Source: Zea mays (Eukaryota > Streptophyta > Magnoliopsida > Poales > Poaceae). Taken from it: 64,000 bases of DNA. The notes below the pieces were generated by a model. That model did not search any database and was not told where the DNA came from. It was given only the letters and a program-made list of their open reading frames with translations. Made by a program: the position numbers and the translations under genes. The stretch covers positions 78,178,683 to 78,242,682 of the forward strand of contig NC_050096.1 of NCBI RefSeq assembly GCF_902167145.1, written 5' to 3'. Position 1 is the first letter of the stretch; each line of letters begins with the position of its first letter. Below, in pieces: positions 53,944-64,000 of the stretch.

Positions 53944-56835
53944 CTATTTGGGATCGAGCTCGGAGCCGATCCGGATCTGCTTGGAGGCGTCGCTGCTGGG
54001 GTCGAGGGGGACGGACTTAACCGTCTCCGCCGGCTCGAAGTTGCCGGCGTGACGCTTCACGTCTGGCACCTCTTTAGAGAGGCTCTCCAGGTCGGCGATG
54101 AGGGCCTCGGATTCGGCGAGGGCCTCGGCGTACTCCACGCACTCCACGTCGCATTCGAACGCGTGTTTGTACGTGGGGCCGACGGTGATGACCCCGTTGG
54201 GGCCCGGCATCTTGAGCTTGAGGTAGGTGTAGTTGGGGACGGCCATGAACTTCGCATAGCATGGCCTCCCCAGTACCGCGTGGTAGGTTCCTCGGAACCC
54301 GACCACCTCGAACGTGAGGGTCTCCCTTTGGAAGTTGGAAGGCGTTCCGAAGCAGACGGGAAGGTCGAGTTGTCCGAGGGGCTGGACGCGCTTCCCGGGG
54401 ATGATCCCGTGGAAAGGCGCAGCGCCTGCCCAGACCGAGGACAGATCAACACGCAGGAGCCCGAGGGTCTCGGCGTAGATGATGTTGAGGCTGCTGCCTC
54501 CGTCCATGAGGACCTTGGTGAGCCTAACGTCGCCGATGACGGGGTCGACGACGAGCGGGTATTTCCCCGGGCTCGGCACGTGGTCGGGGTGGTCGGCTTG
54601 GTCGAAGGTGATGGGCTTGTCGGACCAGTCTAGGTAGACTGGCGCCGCCACCTTCACCGAACAGACCTCCCGACGCTCTTGCTTGCGGTGCCGAGCCGAG
54701 GCGTTTGCCGCTTGCCCACCGTAGATCATGAAGCAGTCGCGGACCTCGGGGAACTCTCCTGCCTGGTGATCTTCCTTCTTGTCATCGTCGCGAGCCCTGC
54801 CACCCTCCGCGGGTGGCCCGGCCCTGTGGAAGTGGCGCCGAAGCATAGCGCACTCCTCAAGGGTGTGATTGACAGGCCCCTGATGATAGGGGCACGGCTC
54901 CTTGAGCATCTTGTCGAAGAGGTTGGCACCTCCGGGGGGTTTCCGAGGGTTCTTGTACTCGGCGGCGGCGACAAGGTCCACGTCGGCGGCATCGCGTTTC
55001 GCTTGCGACTTCTTCTTGCCCTTCTTCTTGGCGCCGCGCTGAGTTGACGCCTCGGGGGCGTCTTCCGGTGGGCGGCCCTGGGGCTGCTTGTCCTTCCGGA
55101 AGATAGCCTCAACCGCCTCCTGGCCAGAGGCGAACTTGGTGGCGATGTCCATTAGCTCGCTCGCCCTGGTGGGGGTCTTGCGGCCCAGCTTGCTCACTAG
55201 GTCGCGGCAGGTGGTGCCGGCGAGGAACGCGCCGATGACATCCGAATCGGTGATGTTGGGCAGCTCGGTGCGCTGCTTCGAGAATCGCCGGATGTAGTCC
55301 CAGAGAGACTCTCTCGGCTGCTGCCGGCAGCTTCGGAGGTCCCAGGAGTTTCCAGGGCGTACGTACGTTCCCTGGAAATTGCCGGCGAAGGCTCGGACCA
55401 GGTCGTCCCAGTTGGAGATCTGCCCCGGAGGCAGGTGCTCCAACCAGGCGTGAGCGGTGTCGGAGAGGAACAGGGGGAGGTTGCGGATGCTGAGGTTGTC
55501 ATCGTCCGTTCCACCTAGTTGGCAGTCCAGCCGGTAGTCCGCGAGCCACAGTTCCGGTCTCGTCTCCCCCGAGTACTTTGTGATAGTAGTCGGGGGTCGG
55601 AACCGGGTCGGGAACGGCGCCCGTCGTATGGCGCGGCTGAAAGCCTGCGGACCGGGTGGTTCGGGCGAGGGACTCCGATCCTCCCCGCTGTCATAGCGTC
55701 CTCCACGCATGGGGCGGTAGCCTCGGCGCACCCTCTCGTCGAGGTGGGCCCGACGGTCGCGGTGATGGTGCTCGTTGCCGAGGCGACCCGGGGCCGCAGG
55801 CGCTGTGTTGCGTGTGCGCCCGGTGTGGACCGAGGCTTCCCGCATGAATCGGGAAGTCGCGGCGCGATGTTCCGAGGGGTACCCCTGCCTTCGGGAGGCG
55901 GAGCTTTCGGCCCGTCGGACCACGGCGCCCTCCAGGAGATTCTTGAGCTCTCCATGGATTCGCCGCCCCTCGGTGGTCGATGGCTCCGGCATCACGTGGA
56001 GAAGCATTGCTGCTGCAGCCAGGTTCTGGCCGACCCCACTGGAAGCGGGTGGCGGCCTCACCCTGACATCGTCGGCGATGCGGTGCTGGATATCCTGGGG
56101 TAGGTGACACATTTCTCCGGCCGGAGGCTGGCCCGCCCATTCCTGCCCGACGTCCCGGCGGATCGGCTCAAGTGCTCTTGCTCCCTCGTCGAGCCTGGCC
56201 TGCTCCCCGCGGATTTGCTCAAGCTGTGGGTCATGACCCCCCGCCTGAACGGGGACCACAGCTAGCTCCCGTAGGATGTCAACGCGAGGCACAAGCCTAG
56301 GGAGATCACCGTTCTCCGGCATACCGAGATGGTTGCCTTCGGAGGGACCCCCTAGATCGACGTGGAAACATTCATGACTTGGGCTGCAGTCTTCGTCGCC
56401 GAGGCTGCGGCTACCGTCGGAACAGTCGGAAAGGCAGTAGTCGCATGCGGTCATGAAGTCCCGCATGGCACTGGGGTTACCAAGTTCGGAGAAATCCCAA
56501 CAGAAGTCGGGCTCGTCATCTTCCTCGGACCCCGAGGGCCCGTAGGTCGAGACGTCCGTCAGCCGGTCCCAGGGTGACCGCATACGATACCCCAGAGGGT
56601 TTGGACTCGCCTCTACGAGAGCGTCCGCCAAAGCGAAGCCGCTTGGCGGGTCGAGGCTGAATCCAAGGGGCGTGAGATGGGAATCGGTCGGTACCTCTTG
56701 GTCGACGGGCGGTGATGAAGTCACGTCAGGGTATGACTGCACCGTCGTCTCAGGTACGAGGGTGATGCCCAGCAAGCCTTTCGCGAGCGTGCTGGCGTCG
56801 TCCGTTTGCTCGGAATTGGCGTGTTGCGGGGACAC
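53944..56835 (-). pseudogene. Gypsy gag and protease (963 codons open)
   Basis: A retrotransposon gag core (HAWLEHLPPGQISNWDDL, about residue 455, to SELMDIATKF, about 570) is followed by a Cys/His cluster (CPYHQGPVNHTLEEC, about 643). An aspartic protease follows with active site MDGGSS (about 777). The Gly in place of Thr is common in Tat-lineage proteases. The true start is probably ATG at 57071 (MAADSPPAGG), in another frame, so at least one frameshift lies between 57071 and 56835. It ends at TAG 53941-53943, after which RT continues in frame. Confidence 0.9.
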
Positions 56836-57232
56836 GGCGCTCGTCTTCGTCTCAAACGCGAGGTCGATGCCCGACGCGCCCCCCGTTGGGGCGCCGGCGC
56901 AGTCGACTTGCTCGACAGCCGACGAGGTGCCGCCTTCTGCTTAGCCTTGGTTGCCCTGCCTCCTCCTCCATCGGCGGGGGAGAGGGCGGGGTGAGCTCGA
57001 ATGTTGTTCTTCCACCACGCGGGGAAGACGTCGTCGATTCCGCCGCCGGCGGGCGGGCTGTCGGCCGCCATTGTCGCTGTCGCACGGCGGGGGAAGGAGT
57101 ATCATGTCGTAGCTGCCGTCGAGGGACATGAACTCAAGACTCCCGAAACGGAGCACCGTCCCGGGCTGGAGAGGTTGCTGGAGACTGCCCATCTGGAGCT
57201 TGACGGGAAGCTGTTCGTCAACACGCAGCAGG

Positions 57233-57251
57233 CCCCTACCTGGCGCGCCAA
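57233..57251 (-). other. Primer-binding site of the Huck-like element
   Basis: The minus strand reads TTGGCGCGCCAGGTAGGGG one base inside the 5' LTR, a typical Tat-lineage site. The tRNA was not determined. Confidence 0.85.
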
Positions 57252-57252
57252 C

Positions 57253-58744
57253 TGTCGGCGTTTCGAGACCGGGGGGTCCCTGGGCCGACGAGTGAAATGT
57301 GGCCGCGTGCCCCAGCCCAGATGGGTCGGCGCGAGGCCGAGCGCGAAGGGGGGAGAAAAGGCAGCCGGAGACGGGCGTGAGAGAGGTGGGAATCCCGCGG
57401 CCTTCGTGTTCGTCCCGCGCCCAGGTCGGGTGCACTTGTAGTAGGGGGTTACAAGCGTCCACGCGGGAGAGGGAGCGAGCGGCCTCACGCGAGCGCCTGT
57501 CCCGTCCTCGTCCCCGCGCGGCCAACCCTCTGTAAGAGGGCCCTGGTCCTTCCTTTTATAGGCGTAAGGAGAGGAACCAGGTGTACAATGGGGGTGTAGC
57601 AAAGTGCTATCGTGTCTAGCGGAGGAGAGCTAGCGCCCTAAGTACATGCCATCGTGGCAGCCGGAGAGGTTTTGGCACCCGATTTGTGTGGTGTCGTGGC
57701 CGTCGGAGGAGCGCTGGAGCCTGGCGGAAGGACAGCTGTCGGAGCTGTCGAGTCCTTGCTGACGTCCTCTTGCTTCCGTAAGGGGGCTGAGAGCCGCCGT
57801 CGTCACAGAGCGTGCGGGGCGCCATCATTGCTTATCTGGCGGAGCGAGCCAGATGGGACGCCGGTCTTGTTCCCCGTAGCCTGAGTCAGCTTGGGGTAGG
57901 GTAATGATGGCGCCTCCTGCTGACGAGGTCGGTCCGCGCCCTAGGTTGGGCGATGTGGAGGCTCCTCCGAGGTCGAGGTCGAGTCCGTCTTCTGTGGCCG
58001 AGGTCGAGTCCGAGCCCCTGGGTTTGGCGAGGCGGAGACCGTCGGCTGAAGCCAGGGCTGAGTCCGAGCCCTGGGGTCGGGCGGAGCGGAGTTCGTCGTC
58101 TTCAGGGGCTGAGCCCGAGTCCGAGCCCTGGGTCGGGCGGAGCGGAGTTCGTCGTCTTCAGGGGCTGAGCCCGAGTCCGAGCCCTGGGTCGGGCGGAGCG
58201 GAGTTCGCCGTCTTCCGGGGCTGAGCCCGAGTCCGAGCCCTGGGTCGGGCGGAGCGGAGTTCGCCGTCTTCCGGGGCTTAGCCCGAGTCCGAGCCCTAGG
58301 TCGGGCGGAGCGGAGTTTCCTATGGTGCCTGAGGCCGGGCCTGACTGCCTGTCAGCCTCACTCTGTCGAGGGGCACAGCAGTCGGAGCGGCGCAGGCGGC
58401 GCTGCCCTTCTGTCAGGCTGGTCAGTGGAGCGGCGAAGTGACTGCGGTCACTTCGGCTCTGTCGACTGAAGGGCACGCGTCAGGATAAAGGTGTCAGGCC
58501 ACCTTTGCATTAAATGCCCCTGCGATTTGGTCGGTTGGCGTGGCGATCTGGCCAGGGTTGCTACTTGGCGAAGACTAGGCCTCGGGCGAGCCGGAAGTAT
58601 GTTCGTCGCTGGAGGGGGGCCTCGGGCGAGACGGAGATCCTCCGGGGTCGGCTGCTCCATCAGGCCTTTGCAGCTTTGTGCTGATGGGGGTTACCAGCTG
58701 AGAATTAGGAGCCTTGAGGGTACCCCTAATTATCGTCCCCGACA
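57253..58744 (-). repeat. 5' LTR of the Huck-like element (1,492 bp)
   Basis: It pairs with 45205-46698 with a few percent visible differences, including small indels near the ends of the 56-bp array (58060-58320). The right end CCCCGACA is followed by AAACC of the interrupted CACTA element. Confidence 0.95.
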
Positions 58745-59280
58745 AAACCAATGACATTTGAATACCACTGTAGTAAGAGGTTTGGAACCGTGAAAATTGA
58801 GTGCATATATTTCTTCAATTCTTCCATAATACTCGCCCTCATAGTGTGTGAAATCATGAAACTTCACATGAAATCTTGAAACTTCTACGAAGGCCAGTAG
58901 GTTTGTACCCATAGTGTGTGACAACTTTCACAAGACAATGTTAAAGTTTTATCATAACCTCTACATATGATATCCTGACATCTCGAAAAGTTTCATGATT
59001 TTCTGACTTTGTTTGAGTTTTATAAACTTTTAAAACAATTAGATCGTAAGTTAGCGGTCATGTTTCGTGAACATGGTGTTCGAAAATTCTAGTCTGTTCC
59101 TCATTTAGGTCATAATTTGCGCTTAATAACATGAATATCATTTTTACATTCATTGTTTGCTTTTTTCGAGTAACTAGTAGTTTAAATTTGAATTATCCAA
59201 ATAAATTCAATTAAATGGACTAAATCCAACAGATATAACAACCACTTTGAGAAATATGCCAAAATTTACACTAAACCACA
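58745..59280 (-). pseudogene. TNP2 DUF4216 exon, 5' part, and CACTA 5' non-coding remnant
   Basis: 58745-58870 encodes GRIEEIYALNFHGSKPLTTV, which parallels 30890-30960. Upstream of it nearly the whole tnp2 region is missing. From about 58900 to 59200 the sequence matches the 5' non-coding part of the intact CACTA element in reverse (compare CAAAGTCAGAAAATCATGAA near 28830). Confidence 0.8.
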
Positions 59281-60446
59281 AAGCCCTAAGGTCTTGTTTT
59301 AAATTTACCCACATCAACCCACAAAGGGCTTGTTTGTATAGGAGGGAATTGAATCCCCTCCAATCTTCCTCAATCCACCCGAACCGAACAAAGCCTTAAG
59401 AACATGTTTGTTTCAATCTCAATCCATATGGATTGGACAGAATTGAGTGGGTTTTTCATTCTTTAGCAAGTCAAATTTCTTTATAATTCCTTTCCATCCC
59501 ATGGAATTGGAATAACCAAATAAGATCTAAACCGAGTTGTATACATAAACATCCCAAAAGGCCCTGAAAAGAGGTGTATGCGAATGCACATAGAACGAGA
59601 ATTAGCCACAACACAGTGCGTTCCCGTCGTGGCAAGCAGAGAGGTGCGTGAAAAGGGCAAGGTGTGCAAATAAAGGTCCCCCATCAGCAGTGTGGGGCAT
59701 CTGATGTAACAAAAGGGCACTCCAAAATATATATATGCATACAAAAGGCAGTTTAATAGAAAGTCACGCCACAGATAATATGCAAGCGAGAAGTAAAATA
59801 TAATGGAAAAGGTATGGTGCCTTCCAGTACGTGATGGATATGGGCCATGCCACATGTAGTCACCACACGGACAGCGGACAGGGACGTACCTAACGTGTCC
59901 TCTTTTGTCCTTCTAATTTTGAGAGATAACTGGAGATAATATTGAGAGAGTCATGTCTCAACCCTTGACGCTAAATCAAACAACCTTATTTAAAGGGTCG
60001 TTATATCCTATTCAGTTCTGACATTACAACCAAACGCATTCTAAAGTGAGGGTCGTTATCGCGTGAGGACTGGCCGGATAGCTAGGTAGCTGATGATGAG
60101 CTGACGACGAGAGGGCGAATGCGAATCTCACCTGGACGATCGGACGACGCCGGCCGGGCCGCTGGAATATAACAAAAAGAAGTGGTGGCACACTGCCACC
60201 GGGCAGCATTGTCGATCGATCACTAGCGATACTTTGCATTGCATTGGGTGCCAAAAACTCAACTGCTTGCGTGAGTGCATCTCACTACTGCACTCTGCTG
60301 CGTGCATGCCCAACGCAACGCTACGTACCCTCTCTGCTTGCATGCATGCGCGCATGAGCCTAGTGCGTGGGCGCCCAAGCGTGTGGATGGAGATTATATA
60401 TATTAGCTTCATGTTCTAGCCAGCGAGGATATTATATTATAGTTTA
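59281..60446. other. Intergenic spacer with possible MITE remnants
   Basis: 1.2 kb without a recognised gene. GGGCTTGTTTG (about 59324) and an inverted CCGAACAAAGCCTT (about 59385) could bound a hAT-like MITE of about 75 bp. No other structure was delimited. Confidence 0.5.
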
Positions 60447-60449
60447 TTA

Positions 60450-60735
60450 GAGCATCTCCAAAAGACTAGCTAAATAGCTAGTCAACCTAAATTTTAGCTA
60501 CTTAATAGTATAATAGCTCTCCAACAGACTAGCCATTTAACTTGTTAAGCTATCTGGCTCTCTAAATTAACTCTCTCCCTAGCAAAATTTGGCTAGCAAC
60601 TCTCGCTAGCCAAGCTAACTTATACGTTGGAGAGTATGTTGGAATAAGATGTTATATATAGAGTTTAATATTTATAAAGAGACAAATAAAGAGTCAAATA
60701 GAGAGTTAAAAATAAAGAGTCTTTTGGAGATGCTC
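60450..60735. mobile_element. Tourist (PIF/Harbinger) MITE, 286 bp
   Basis: Terminal inverted repeats GAGCATCTCCAAAAGACT and its complement at the right end are flanked by TTA at 60447-60449 and 60736-60738. There is no coding capacity. Confidence 0.92.
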
Positions 60736-60738
60736 TTA

Positions 60739-61118
60739 GGGTGGGTAATTAAAACAAGTCTACAAAGGGTCATTATGCTGCTGACACACATATATATACT
60801 TATCACTAACAAAAAAGCGTGTGCAGCCGGCGATACCATCATTAGTACGTGCGTGCAGTGTAGTTCGCCAATATAATTGTGAAGGCTCTCCCCTGTGTAA
60901 ACTAAAGCGAATCTACCTGCGACGACGACCAAATATGGACGATGCATATGTTCGTATTTGTTTATATATATGTATTTGTCTTAGCTAGCTAGGCCCACAA
61001 CAGCGAATGAAGCACACTGACAAGGACACCATGCATGCATATATGATGTGTCTATACTAGTGAAAGATAAATAAGAAGAATGGTCATTATAAACTGCCAA
61101 ACTAGCATATGAGCTATC
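60739..61118. other. Intergenic spacer
   Basis: 380 bases without a recognised feature. The last three before the CACTA end are ATG (61119-61121), the expected target duplication. Confidence 0.55.
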
Positions 61119-61121
61119 ATG

Positions 61122-61700
61122 CACTACCGGAATCAGCTCCTTTGCCGTGTGTCTCAGACACACGGCAAAGACAATTTTACACTCGGCAAATACTTTGTCG
61201 AGTGTAACACTCGGCAAAGAACGCTCGGCGAACTGTATATCGGCAACAGCCTCTTTGCCGAGTACTATTTGTCGGGCACTCGGCAAAGACTTTGCCGAGT
61301 GCCAAATGGCACTCGGCAAAGAAAAGTCACCGTCACGGCGCCAAGTAACGGTGACGGATCCTTTGCCGAGTGCCTTCTGTGGCACTCGGCAAAGAGGTCA
61401 TTTTTTCCGAGTGTTTGCTCGAGAGGCCCTCGGCAAAGACTGATCCAGTGGGCCCCACCGCCAGTCCCTGTGCCGAGAGCTCTAGTAGGCACTCGGCAAA
61501 GGAGGCTTCTTTGCCGAGTGTCTGTTGGACAGGTACTCGGCAAAGAACCCTCCAGTGGGCCCCTTTTCCAGTCCCTTTGCCGAGTGCCAGCACTCGGCAA
61601 AGATGGCTTTACCGGTTCCCAGGTTGCCTTCTTTGCCGAGTGCCATGGTCATAGCACTCGGCAAAGCGCCCCTTTGCCGAGTGTTACACTCGGCAAAGTG
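61122..61700 (-). repeat. 3' terminal and subterminal repeats
   Basis: The paired-motif array is equivalent to 33898-34460. Frames through it are repeat artefacts. Confidence 0.9.
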
Positions 61701-61991
61701 ACCAGAATGTCCCTTTTTTATTTGCTTTTGTTGTTCCATCCAAACAAACAAAAGATATATATGATTCACATCACATTATATATCAATCACATCACAGAAT
61801 GAACACATTTATCATCAACACCATATATATCACAAAGTCTCACTAAAGTCTCACAAATATAAGTAAGGATCATCACAAAACAGATATAAGTCTGTGTCAT
61901 CACTAACATCACCAAGTATCTCACAAGATAAAGTTTAACTAACATCACCAACACTCATAAAGGTAAGTCTGGATCATCACAAAACAGATCA
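61701..61991 (-). other. CACTA 3' untranslated region
   Basis: A/C-rich with repeated ATCACA/CACCAACA units, the complement of 33610-33890. No gene. Confidence 0.65.
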
Positions 61992-64000
61992 TCAACGAGG
62001 TGGGCATCTGGACTGGTTCGGCGAAGGGCTGGACGAAGCATGAGGGTTGTTCGACGCCGCCGATTGACCCTGCACAGAGAAGAGATTGTATGTGTGAGAA
62101 CATATGAATAAATATCATGCAGTACTAAAATTTTGATACTCACAGGAGTAGTGAACTCTGTAGGGTCAGCTGCAGGGAACAACGGAGGTGGTGGAGCATG
62201 ACCCTGTGCGGCGCCAAGGCTCTGCATGTACGCGAACATCTCCGCCATCCTCTTCTCCAGCTCCTCACGTTGCCTCCTCTCATCATCTAGCTGAGTCTGT
62301 AATATTTCGCCCTAATGTTACGATAATGCAAAGAGAAGATATATAAAAATCAATGAACGATGAATAGATAAGGAATAACCTGGAGTTGCTGGATACGATG
62401 TTGTGAGGTGTCCTGCCGAGGTCGTATGGCTGGGCTCGCGCTCGTGCTCCTTGCTCGCACCTGAGAGAGAGTGGGAGTGGAGGACGAGTCGATTGCCCCG
62501 TCAGCAATCCAGTACCGCCCATGCCTCTTGCCTCCTCCGACCCTCATGAGGACATCTCCGTCGATGTCCTCGGTCCTCGGATCGTAATCTGGCCCATGGA
62601 CCTCCTTGGCCATGGCGGTGTACTCACTGAGTCGGCTATGGATGGCGGGGTTGGTGTACGCCTCGGGCCCGTCATCCGGGTTGTATGTGACGTCGGACGT
62701 CGCCTTCCCCTTGTGGGCCATGGCATATGCCGAGAACGTGGAGCAAGGCGCGCCACCATGTGCCGCCGACTGCGAGAAAACCAACGAGATGGTTAGAAAT
62801 CATGTCTAATCGAAAGTTATATACCTAAATAAAAAAGAGCGCGTACCCATGCTTCCGCGTATTTGCCCAGGCTGCGGCTGCCTTGATGGTGGGAGGGACC
62901 TTGCATCAGCAAACGCCGTTCCCGGCTAGCGTTGTGCGCCTCATCCCACTCAGCCGAGCACCACCTCTGCACCATCTGCTCCCAGCACTCAGGATGCGCG
63001 GCGCACCAATGAGGAATCATCTAAAAAAATATAAGTACACCCCATATCAGAAGATAAGAATAAGCATATTTAGTACCAATAATAAAGTTTTGTATTTACC
63101 TGCAAGTACTGGTCCGCAGTCAATGACATGGTTCGGGCGTCCTTCTTGTTCACGTTCTCCCCAAGGACGGAGCCGTGGTAAGTGACGATGGCCTGGATGC
63201 GCGCCTCGTAGTGCATGTCCACGACGAGCTTCTTACAGCACGTCGTAGACACCACATCCGCCCTGGCCTCGTATCCAGCATCGCACCTGAAGAAATCCTA
63301 CATACAAAGACGATGTATCCATACATTATTTCAAGAATATGCAACAAATGTGACTTATTAAACAATATAGTGCGAGGAAGACTTACCCACAGCTCTTGCT
63401 TCACCCGCTCCGCCTTGTTGTTGAATTGTCTGCCGTCCCGATCTACTGCATCGGGGGCGACGGCGTAGTGGTCGAAGGTGTATGCTGGGCTCGTCACTCC
63501 GGCGTACTCGACAAGTCCAGGGAAGTGTTCCCGGCATAGAAGGCCGAGGATGCCATTGGGGTTGCGGTCGTGACCCCCTGCAGTCTCCAAAACCATCCAA
63601 GACCTGTCGAAGTGATTAAGATGAAGTATTAGTTTCTATTATTAATTTGAACATATAATATGAAAAAGCAGCAACAACATCTAAAGTTACCTACCTCTCT
63701 CCATCGGGTCGTATCAGCGGACGTCTGTCACGAAGTATGGGTCGCTTAGGTAGGCTCGCGGGACCTCGCAGGTAGATACTCCTCGAACCTGAGGAGCCAG
63801 AACCTGAGACGTCCTGCTGAGCGGCGTCGTCGTCGTCGTCGTCCTGCTGCGCCGCATCGTCGTCGTCCTGCTGTGCCGCATCGACAGCGGCTTGCTGCTC
63901 CACCTGTTGCTGTACGGCGTCGTCCTGCTGCGCCTCCTCCTCCGTCCTACGGGTGCTCCTCCTCCCCCTCCCCCTCCCCCTCCTCGTCCTCGTCCCACCG
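61992..64000 (-). CDS. CACTA accessory protein (Transposase_24-like), 5' end outside window
   Basis: Exons on the minus strand with GT-AG borders, from the 3' end: 61992-62069 (stop), 62144-62296, 62380-62769, 62847-63020, 63100-63297, 63387-63603, 63695-64000 (open to the edge). Sizes 390, 174 and 198 equal those of the gene at 31573-33607, and phases agree. No stop or frameshift was seen. Motifs: SIYLRGPASLPKRP in exon 1, MIPHWCAAHPECWEQM in exon 4, KRHGRYWIADGAIDSSSTP in exon 5, coiled coil EERRQREELEKR-like in exon 6. The role is inferred as in the first copy. The start codon should be just beyond the window. Confidence 0.84.

Larger units (their letters stand above)
45205..58744 (-). mobile_element. 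Huck-like Tat-lineage Ty3/gypsy element, 13.54 kb
   Basis: LTRs 45205-46698 and 57253-58744, primer-binding site, gag-protease, RT, RNase H, integrase, a long 3' non-coding region and a polypurine tract follow each other on the minus strand. The duplication is AAAC (45201-45204 and 58745-58748), possibly a 5-bp duplication with one base lost. It sits inside a TNP2 exon. The Huck name rests on remembered LTR start TGTCGGGGAC and total size. Pol contains three in-frame stops and at least two frameshifts, so the element is inactive. Confidence 0.92.
41791..59280 (-). mobile_element. Decayed CACTA element interrupted by a Huck-like gypsy element
   Basis: The left, 3' terminus starts CACTACCTGAAC (a changed CACTACCGGAATC) at 41791. 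Degenerate TTTGCCGAGTG-type repeats run to 42310, an accessory-gene remnant to 44640, and the DUF4216 exon of TNP2 from 44730 to 45204. It resumes at 58745. The remaining 5' side (58745-59200) matches the non-coding 5' part of the intact element, and no 5' CACTA terminus is left. The right border is approximate. Confidence 0.85.
61122..64000 (-). mobile_element. CACTA transposon, 3' part; continues beyond the window
   Basis: The terminus CACTACCGGAATC at 61122 is the 3' end because the gene it carries is on the minus strand. Dense TTTGCCGAGTG/CACTCGGCAAAG repeats to 61700 are well conserved. The accessory gene runs off the right edge; a TNP2 gene would be expected beyond it. Confidence 0.93.

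Noticed and set aside
53755..54633. Plus-strand frame of 292 codons opposite gypsy gag-protease, and similar antisense frames at 55519-56103
   Set aside because: They are antisense shadows of a GC-rich coding frame with clear gag-protease motifs on the minus strand.

Overview
The window is nuclear DNA of a large-genome grass, most likely maize (Zea mays) or a close relative. The evidence is the kind of content: nested Ty3/gypsy and Ty1/copia LTR retrotransposons with maize-type LTRs, CACTA transposons with CACTACCGG termini and TTTGCCGAGTG subterminal repeats, Stowaway and Tourist MITEs, and a very GC-rich intronless GRAS gene. No bacterial genes, rRNA, tRNA or CRISPR arrays were seen. All family names are recalled from sequence character, not from a search.

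Bases 1-25232 are a stack of minus-strand retroelements. A zeon/cinful-like gypsy element (LTR 24468-25232, leader 10914-11338) was hit in its primer-binding site by another gypsy element now reduced to a solo LTR (11339-24449, duplication TGGAG). That solo LTR was then split by a young, nearly complete SIRE/Opie-type copia element (12276-21707, duplication CAAAT). The same host element also carries a decayed Tat-lineage element (LTR 10288-10913), whose pol is cut at 7696 by a chromovirus (Tekay/Del-like) with 3.3-kb LTRs (4420-7695 and 1-791). Bases 25233-28161 hold MITE remnants and a second solo LTR (26499-27890, duplication CCCAC).

Bases 28162-34460 are a complete-ended CACTA element (duplication ACT). 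It has a damaged TNP2 transposase gene and an apparently intact seven-exon accessory (Transposase_24-like) gene. Bases 34941-37127 hold a Stowaway-like MITE split by a small CACAA-ended element, and an orphan CACTA terminus.

Bases 37128-41790 are the only host-gene island. It carries a SHORT-ROOT (SHR) GRAS transcription-factor gene at 38212-40104, with a candidate TATA box, upstream ORFs (one ending on the base before the start codon) and a 91-bp palindromic Stowaway MITE in its upstream region. Two CACTA elements of opposite orientation flank the island, both presenting their 3' ends to it.

Bases 41791-59280 are a decayed minus-strand CACTA element interrupted by a 13.5-kb Huck-like Tat-lineage gypsy element (45205-58744). 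Bases 59281-61121 are non-coding with a Tourist MITE. Bases 61122-64000 are the 3' end of another CACTA element whose accessory gene matches the exon layout of the first and runs off the window.

The transposon genes serve only their own movement. The one gene with a plant role is SHR, which patterns ground tissue and endodermis.
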